DNA of 64,000 nt from Clostridium rectalis. Its GTDB lineage: Bacteria; Bacillota; Clostridia; Clostridiales; Clostridiaceae. The stretch is taken from the NCBI RefSeq assembly GCF_900626095.1, contig NZ_UYZZ01000004.1:1-64000 (forward strand), read 5' to 3'. Under the pieces are notes generated by a model. It was not told the origin of the DNA and searched no databases. It saw nothing but the letters and a program-made list of their open reading frames with translations. Below, piece after piece: positions 59,522 through 64,000 of the stretch (position 1 is the stretch's first letter; each line of letters opens with the position of its first letter). The translations under genes and the position numbers were made by a program.

Positions 59522-60559
59522 ATGAGAAAAGATGATTTTTGGTTATATATAAGGAGATTTTTTATAAGTACTGTAATAAGTATACTATTTATTACAGCAC
59601 TTTCATTTTTACTTATAAGAGGAGACAACTCTAATGGGTTAAAAGGTATAAAACAAATTGGGTTTAAGGCAAAAGATATTAAAAGTAAGAAGGAAGATAG
59701 GGTATATAAGATAAAGTTATATAGAACTAAGGAAAAAAAAATAGAGAAAATAGATTTAGAGGAGTATATAAAAGGAGTTGTATCTGGTGAAATGCCAGCT
59801 GAATTTCATATAGAAGCACTGAAAGCTCAAGCAGTGGCTGCGAGAACTTACGCTCTAAGTCATGTAAATGCTTATGGTGGAAGGAATTGTAGTGCTTCAA
59901 ACGGAGCAGATTTATGTGATTCTACTCATTGCCAAGTATATATGAATAAAGATGTTAGATTATCTGGCTGGCCAACTAGTAAAGGAAAAGATTATTGGAA
60001 TAAAATAGAACAAGCTGTTAATGAAACAAAAGGACAAGTAATAAAGTTTAATGGGAAAATAATAAGTCAACCATTTTACTTTTCAACCAGCAGTGGCAAA
60101 ACAGAGGAAGCTTCAGAGGTTTTTTCATCAGCAGAACCTTATTTAAAAAGTGTAAAAAGTATAGGTGATGAAGCATCACCTAAGTTTAAAACATCATTTA
60201 AGTACTCTTACAAAAGCTTTTCTAATATAATAAATGGTTATTATCCTAAGTCAATAGCTTCTAATAATAGTTTAAAAAATAATATTAAAATAAAAAATAG
60301 AACAAAGGGTGGAAGTGTTAAAGAATTACGATTAGGGAAGACTACAATATCAGGTGTAAAGTTTAGAAGCATGTTGGGACTTAATTCCGCTAATTTTACG
60401 TTTAAATTTAATAAAAAAGATATAGAGATTATATGTGTAGGCTATGGACATGGGGTGGGTATGAGTCAGTGGGGAGCTAATGCCCTTGGAAAGTCTGGTA
60501 AAAAATTCAATGAAATATTAACCTATTATTATAATGGGGTATCAATAGAAGAGTTTTAA
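59522..60559 (+). CDS. spoIID: SpoIID, spore engulfment lytic transglycosylase
   Basis: 345 residues. A single N-terminal membrane helix (about 13-33) is followed by the SpoIID domain: EYIKGVVSGEMPAEFHIEAL with the catalytic Glu in GEMP, AQAVAARTYALSH, and the C-terminal GYGHGVGMSQWGANALGK. SpoIID cleaves denuded glycan strands during engulfment together with SpoIIP and SpoIIM. The 84-base gap after murA leaves room for its own mother-cell promoter. AAAGGAG precedes the ATG. Confidence 0.95.
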   Translation: MRKDDFWLYIRRFFISTVISILFITALSFLLIRGDNSNGLKGIKQIGFKAKDIKSKKEDRVYKIKLYRTKEKKIEKIDLEEYIKGVVSGEMPAEFHIEALKAQAVAARTYALSHVNAYGGRNCSASNGADLCDSTHCQVYMNKDVRLSGWPTSKGKDYWNKIEQAVNETKGQVIKFNGKIISQPFYFSTSSGKTEEASEVFSSAEPYLKSVKSIGDEASPKFKTSFKYSYKSFSNIINGYYPKSIASNNSLKNNIKIKNRTKGGSVKELRLGKTTISGVKFRSMLGLNSANFTFKFNKKDIEIICVGYGHGVGMSQWGANALGKSGKKFNEILTYYYNGVSIEEF

Positions 60560-60588
60560 ACTGTGAGATATTTTTCACAGTTTTTTTC
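60558..60588 (+). terminator. Terminator after spoIID
   Basis: AAACTGTGA at 60558-60566 pairs with TCACAGTTT at 60575-60583, followed by a T run; the left arm overlaps the stop codon. Confidence 0.88.
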
Positions 60589-60652
60589 TTTATATAGGAT
60601 AATATTTTGAGTGTTTTTTAGTTTCAATAAAGGATTTTTAAACTTGTTTTAA

Positions 60653-60696
60653 GAGGTCATTGGTATTTAAAAATACTAATGGCCTAATTATTTTTA
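60653..60696 (+). terminator. Second hairpin between spoIID and the SpoIIQ-like gene
   Basis: GGTCATTGGTATT at 60655-60667 pairs with AATACTAATGGCC at 60672-60684 (two G-U), followed by TAATTATTTTTA. It may be a second terminator. Confidence 0.55.
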
Positions 60697-60847
60697 AAGT
60701 TTTAAGGTGTATTTTAAATTGGGACATTGAATTTAAATATTAAATAGAAGTTTTTGTCAAAAAATGATGGAATAAAATAGAAAAAATATATTTAATTTAT
60801 GTATTATTTACTAATCTCTGGACAAACTACAAAAAGGAGGTGTTGAT

Positions 60848-61573
60848 ATGGATAAAAAATATTCTAACAAATTTTCAAATTTTTTTAAGAAGGAGGTTTT
60901 CTATGTAGCATTATTCTTTTGCTTATGTATTTTAGCAGCTGTAGCTATTGTTACAACAAAATATTCAAAACAGGCTAAAAAACTTCCATCTCAGCAACCA
61001 AGTGTTGTTCAGAATCAATCGGAAAAGGAAACAGCTAAAAATACGGAGCAGCCATACAAGGATTATGATAATGCTCTACAAGTAAAGGAAAAGGCAAAGG
61101 CAAAGTCAAGTACTGCTAAGAAAAATAATGATAAGACTGCAGCAGTATCAAAAACTACAGATACAAAATTTGCAAAGCCTGTAGAGGGGATTTTAGCAAG
61201 GGCATATTCAGAGGAACCTGTATTTTGGAAGTCTACTAACAGTTATAGACCTAACTTTGGTATGGATATTAAATGTGAAGTAGGAAAACCAGTTTTTTGT
61301 GTATTAGATGGAAAAATAGAAAATGTTCAAAGTGATAGTTCTGATGGAGTTAAAGTTACAGTAAATCATCAGAATGGCTTAAAAACAGTGTATTCAAATC
61401 TTGATCCAAAGGTAATTGTTAAAAAGGACCAAGTAGTTAAAAAGGGAGACAAAATAGGTGCAGTAGGTAAAACTACAGTAAGAGCTTTATATGAAACATA
61501 TGGAGATCATTTACATTTTTCAGTATTAAAAAATGGTGACTTTATAAATCCATCAAAATATATAAAGTACTAG
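60848..61573 (+). CDS. spoIIQ: SpoIIQ-like LytM-domain protein with a degenerate zinc site
   Basis: 241 residues. One N-terminal membrane helix (about 17-36), a Lys/Gln-rich linker, and an M23/LytM domain from about residue 108. The position between spoIID and spoIIID matches spoIIQ, the forespore partner of SpoIIIAH in the channel between the two cells. LytM enzymes bind zinc through HxxxD and HxH. Here the HxH (HLH, 221-223) and Asp140 remain, but the first His is Asn136 (RPNFGMD), so catalysis is doubtful. B. subtilis SpoIIQ also lacks that His, whereas the C. difficile protein keeps it. AAGGAGG precedes the ATG. Confidence 0.88.
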   Translation: MDKKYSNKFSNFFKKEVFYVALFFCLCILAAVAIVTTKYSKQAKKLPSQQPSVVQNQSEKETAKNTEQPYKDYDNALQVKEKAKAKSSTAKKNNDKTAAVSKTTDTKFAKPVEGILARAYSEEPVFWKSTNSYRPNFGMDIKCEVGKPVFCVLDGKIENVQSDSSDGVKVTVNHQNGLKTVYSNLDPKVIVKKDQVVKKGDKIGAVGKTTVRALYETYGDHLHFSVLKNGDFINPSKYIKY

Positions 61574-61576
61574 AGG

Positions 61577-61614
61577 TTAGCCATTTTCCGTATTTTTTAT
61601 CGGAAAATGGCTAG
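61577..61614 (+). terminator. Hairpin after the SpoIIQ-like gene
   Basis: TTAGCCATTTTCCG at 61577-61590 pairs with CGGAAAATGGCTAG at 61601-61614. A T run is lacking downstream, but the loop is T-rich. Confidence 0.65.
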
Positions 61615-61681
61615 CTAGATGTAATTTAAGTGTGAGTTACTGCATATTTATAAATAATAGAAGGGTTAAGGAGGTAGCGCT

Positions 61682-61936
61682 TTGAAAGACTACATCGAAG
61701 AAAGAGTTTTAGAGGTTGCAAATTATATTATAAGTTCAAAAGCCACAATTAGAAAAACAGCCAAGGTATTTGGAGTTAGTAAAAGTACAATACACAAAGA
61801 CATGACAGAAAGGTTACCTAAAATAAATCCTCAAATTGCCAGAGAAGCCAAGATTATAATGGATTATAATAAATCGGAAAGACATATAAGAGGTGGAAAA
61901 GCAACAAAAATGAAGTATAAAGCTATTGAAGGTTAA
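61682..61936 (+). CDS. spoIIID: SpoIIID, sporulation transcription regulator
   Basis: 84 residues from TTG 61682 after GGAGGTAGC. The helix-turn-helix RKTAKVFGVSKSTIHKDMTE and the basic C-terminal RGGKATKMKYK are the family's DNA-binding features. SpoIIID tunes the mother-cell sigma-E regulon and leads to sigma-K. mbl lies directly downstream, as in B. subtilis. Confidence 0.96.
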   Translation: MKDYIEERVLEVANYIISSKATIRKTAKVFGVSKSTIHKDMTERLPKINPQIAREAKIIMDYNKSERHIRGGKATKMKYKAIEG

Positions 61937-62035
61937 TCACATTCCTATTATAATAAATATATGTTATAGTAAGAAAATATTTCAAATTTTTTTCTGTAAT
62001 ATAAAATATCAAAAGAGTGGGTGTGAGAGATAGTC

Positions 62036-63067
62036 ATGTTTTTCAGTGTAGGAACAGATATGGGCATAGATTTAGGTACAGCTACCGTTTTAGTATATGT
62101 AAAAGGTAAAGGGGTAATGTTACAAGAGCCTTCAGTAGTAGCTATAGATAAAAATAATAATAGGGTTTTGGCAGTAGGAGAAGAAGCTAGACAAATGATA
62201 GGTAGGACTCCGGGTAATATTGTAGCTTTACGTCCATTAAAAGATGGGGTAATTTCAGACTATGATTTAACGGAGAAAATGTTAAAATATTTTATAAGTG
62301 GTGTTTGTGGCAAGAGAAAAATGGTTTCACCAAGGGTGGTTGTGTGTATACCATGTGAGGCTACTGAGGTTGAAAAGAGAGCTGTAATAGATGCAGCTAA
62401 AAATGCAGGAGCTAAAAAAGTATTTTTAATAGAGGAACCTTTAGCAGCAGCCATTGGAGCCGGGTTAGATATAACTAAGGCTAGTGGATCTATGGTAATA
62501 GATATAGGAGGAGGTACAACAGATATAGCCTTAATCTCATTAGGCGGAATTGTTGTTAGATCTTCTATTAAAGTTGCTGGAGATACCTTTGATGAAGCCA
62601 TTATAAGGTATGTTAGAAAAAAACATAAATTAATGATAGGTGAAAGAACGGCAGAGAATTTAAAAATTAATATAGGATCTGCGTACAAGCATGAAGAAGA
62701 AACAACTATGGAAATAAGAGGAAGGGACCTGATTACAGGACTTCCCAAAAATATAGCAGTATCCTCAGAGGAAATGAGGCAAGCATTAAGAGAGACTGTA
62801 AACGCTATTGCTGAATGTACTCATTCTGTTTTAGAAAAGACTCCACCAGAATTAGCAGCTGATATAGCTGATAAGGGTATAATTATGACAGGAGGAGGAG
62901 CTCTTTTAAATGGACTTGGTAAATTAATAGAGGAGGTTACTATGGTGCCTGTTTCTGTTGCTGAGGAACCTGTGTCTTGTGTAGCTATTGGTACAGGTAA
63001 AATGTTAGACTTTCTAGATAAAATGGATACAACTTTTAGTGGAGAGGATATAACATTGATTGATTAA
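62036..63067 (+). CDS. mbl: MreB-family actin-like protein (Mbl)
   Basis: 343 residues. The actin-type phosphate-1 loop is MGIDLGTATVLVYVKGKG, phosphate-2 VIDIGGGTTDIALIS, and the adenosine motif IIMTGGGALLNGL. MreB-family filaments organise lateral cell-wall synthesis at the membrane. The choice of Mbl over MreB rests on its place next to spoIIID; the mreBCD operon is not here. Confidence 0.9.
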   Translation: MFFSVGTDMGIDLGTATVLVYVKGKGVMLQEPSVVAIDKNNNRVLAVGEEARQMIGRTPGNIVALRPLKDGVISDYDLTEKMLKYFISGVCGKRKMVSPRVVVCIPCEATEVEKRAVIDAAKNAGAKKVFLIEEPLAAAIGAGLDITKASGSMVIDIGGGTTDIALISLGGIVVRSSIKVAGDTFDEAIIRYVRKKHKLMIGERTAENLKINIGSAYKHEEETTMEIRGRDLITGLPKNIAVSSEEMRQALRETVNAIAECTHSVLEKTPPELAADIADKGIIMTGGGALLNGLGKLIEEVTMVPVSVAEEPVSCVAIGTGKMLDFLDKMDTTFSGEDITLID

Positions 63068-63069
63068 AT

Positions 63070-63105
63070 AAAAGCAAAGGGATAACCTTTGCTCTTATTT
63101 TATTT
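63070..63105. terminator. Terminator between mbl and yyaC
   Basis: AGCAAAGG at 63073-63080 pairs with CCTTTGCT at 63086-63093, with T-rich sequence on the right (+ strand) and A-rich on the left, so it can serve both directions. Confidence 0.75.
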
Positions 63106-63210
63106 AAAAGTAAATCTTTGTGCTTGATACAATGTATTTATAAAATTTTAAAAGGTGTATTTACATACTATTAAATAGATACAGTAGTTATTTTATAATT
63201 GAGATTTTAA

Positions 63211-63753
63211 TTAGTAATTGAAATAACACTTATCTGAATAATAAAGGTAATGGGCATGTAACATTGCATCTGTGATTGCCTTTGCCATATTAAGAATTAA
63301 ATTTAATCTTATAGTATTGTTATTAAATATATTTCCTTCAGATGCATCTACGATTCCAATTATAGAGGCATCCCCCACATTAGGAAGTGATTTACCTACA
63401 CCTTTACCTGGATGTACGGGGTAATCCCTTGATTGTATTTCACCTATGTTATCTGTATCACCTAAGCAGGCGTCAATTCCAATTATATTTCTATCTGGAT
63501 AGGTTTTTTTTATTCCATTTAATTTTTCTTCAAGATTTAAGGCATGTATTGGATCTTCAACAGTTCCAAACACTGGTAAAGGAAAATGTCTTTCTTTTAA
63601 TAAGGTGCCCACTAAAGGACCTAGACAATCACCAATACATCTATCTGTACCTATACATACAATTACGGTTTTATCATTAATATAATCTTTAATGAAGTAA
63701 GCAATTTTATAATAGCATAAAGGGTCATTGAAATGTGCTTTGGCTTTATTCAA
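63211..63753 (-). CDS. yyaC: YyaC-like spore protease family protein (DUF1256)
   Basis: 180 residues from TTG at 63753 (AGGAGG upstream). VIVCIGTDRCIGDCLGPLVG, IGIDACLGDTDNIGEI and HPGKGVGKSLPNVGDASIIG are typical of YyaC/DUF1256, a relative of the spore protease GPR that degrades acid-soluble spore proteins. It lacks a membrane segment. Its true substrate is unknown. It is on the minus strand, with the 3' end of a TtcA-like gene upstream in the same direction. Confidence 0.9.
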   Translation of the reverse strand: MNKAKAHFNDPLCYYKIAYFIKDYINDKTVIVCIGTDRCIGDCLGPLVGTLLKERHFPLPVFGTVEDPIHALNLEEKLNGIKKTYPDRNIIGIDACLGDTDNIGEIQSRDYPVHPGKGVGKSLPNVGDASIIGIVDASEGNIFNNNTIRLNLILNMAKAITDAMLHAHYLYYSDKCYFNY

Positions 63754-63801
63754 TAGTTACACCTCCTATAATTAATTTATATGAAGGTTAACTACCTAAT
63801 A

Positions 63802-64000
63802 TTAAAATTTATTTTTATCCCAAATACTTAATTGCGTAGTGTTAGTTAAAGAAGTTAGTAAATGGTTCTTTAAGCCAGGGATATCTTTTTCTAATGAATA
63901 TAGTAAATCTTTTATATATTGTCTTTTGGTGAAGCCGTTAGCTGGACAAGGATTTTCAATTATAGGGAAATTATTTTTTTTAGCATTGCTCTTTATATCT
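63802..64000 (-). CDS. TtcA-like PP-loop tRNA thiolation protein, 3' end only
   Basis: The last 65 codons of a minus-strand frame that enters from beyond the window end and stops at 63802-63804. The readable tail has NPCPANGFTKRQYIKDLL, DIPGLKNHLLTSL and QLSIWDKN, matching the C-terminal end of TtcA/TilS-type PP-loop proteins. The PP-loop itself is outside the window, so the enzyme class is a probable assignment only. Confidence 0.65.
   Translation of the reverse strand, partial: DIKSNAKKNNFPIIENPCPANGFTKRQYIKDLLYSLEKDIPGLKNHLLTSLTNTTQLSIWDKNKF

Overview
This window is a vegetative and sporulation core segment of a low-GC, endospore-forming Clostridium (sensu stricto). The base composition is strongly AT-rich. 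Almost all genes run on the + strand and most have strong GGAGG-type ribosome binding sites. Sporulation and germination genes are plentiful: cotS-like genes, yabG, SPOCS/LysM, a gerA-type receptor, spoIIR, ypeB, spoIID, spoIIQ, spoIIID and yyaC. The ywmB-murA-spoIID-spoIIQ-spoIIID-mbl order downstream of the atp operon matches Bacillus subtilis. I see no prophage, insertion sequence, CRISPR array, tRNA or rRNA.

Layout. 1-3.0 kb: the 3' end of etfA, then larC-larE-larB for the nickel-pincer nucleotide cofactor. 3.4-6.2 kb: a radical SAM protein and a solitary solute-binding lipoprotein. 6.2-13.6 kb: a spore-coat block with three CotS-type kinase-fold proteins, a fourth half-length degenerate relative, two GT4 glycosyltransferases on the opposite strand, and the coat protease YabG. 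13.7-19.5 kb: veg with tandem consensus promoters, a candidate minus-strand small RNA, a SPOCS/LysM protein, cyanophycinase and cyanophycin synthetase. 19.6-30.9 kb: ispE, a germinant receptor operon headed by a 64-residue two-helix protein, spoIIR, an MGDG-synthase-type glycosyltransferase (minus), ypeB, ddl, a PP-loop thiolase-like gene and a ywiB-like gene. 31-37.5 kb: a small unknown gene, a structured leader, pyrG, another small unknown gene, rho, and a chemoreceptor fused at its C terminus to a PhnD-type binding domain.

37.5-50 kb is a housekeeping stretch: rpmE (minus), tdk, a DUF1385 protein, prmC, prfA, an unknown membrane protein, a ZIP transporter, threonylcarbamoyl-AMP synthase, the arginine phosphatase ywlE, rpiB, upp, dCMP deaminase, a tagO/wecA-type transferase, UDP-GlcNAc 2-epimerase and thiolase. 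50.7-57.2 kb is the F1Fo ATP synthase operon atpI-B-E-F-H-A-G-D-C, whose epsilon subunit lacks the C-terminal helical domain. 57.4-64 kb holds ywmB, murA, spoIID, a SpoIIQ-like protein, spoIIID, mbl, yyaC (minus) and the 3' end of a TtcA-like gene (minus).

The least ordinary items are: the chemoreceptor-PhnD fusion with its binding domain predicted in the cytoplasm; the short ATP synthase epsilon subunit; the orphan minus-strand promoter-terminator pair after veg; the half-length CotS-like pseudokinase; the SpoIIQ-like protein with Asn in place of the first zinc ligand; the two-helix candidate receptor subunit; and the three-helix pyrG leader. Functions come from sequence motifs and remembered family knowledge. 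No database search was run.
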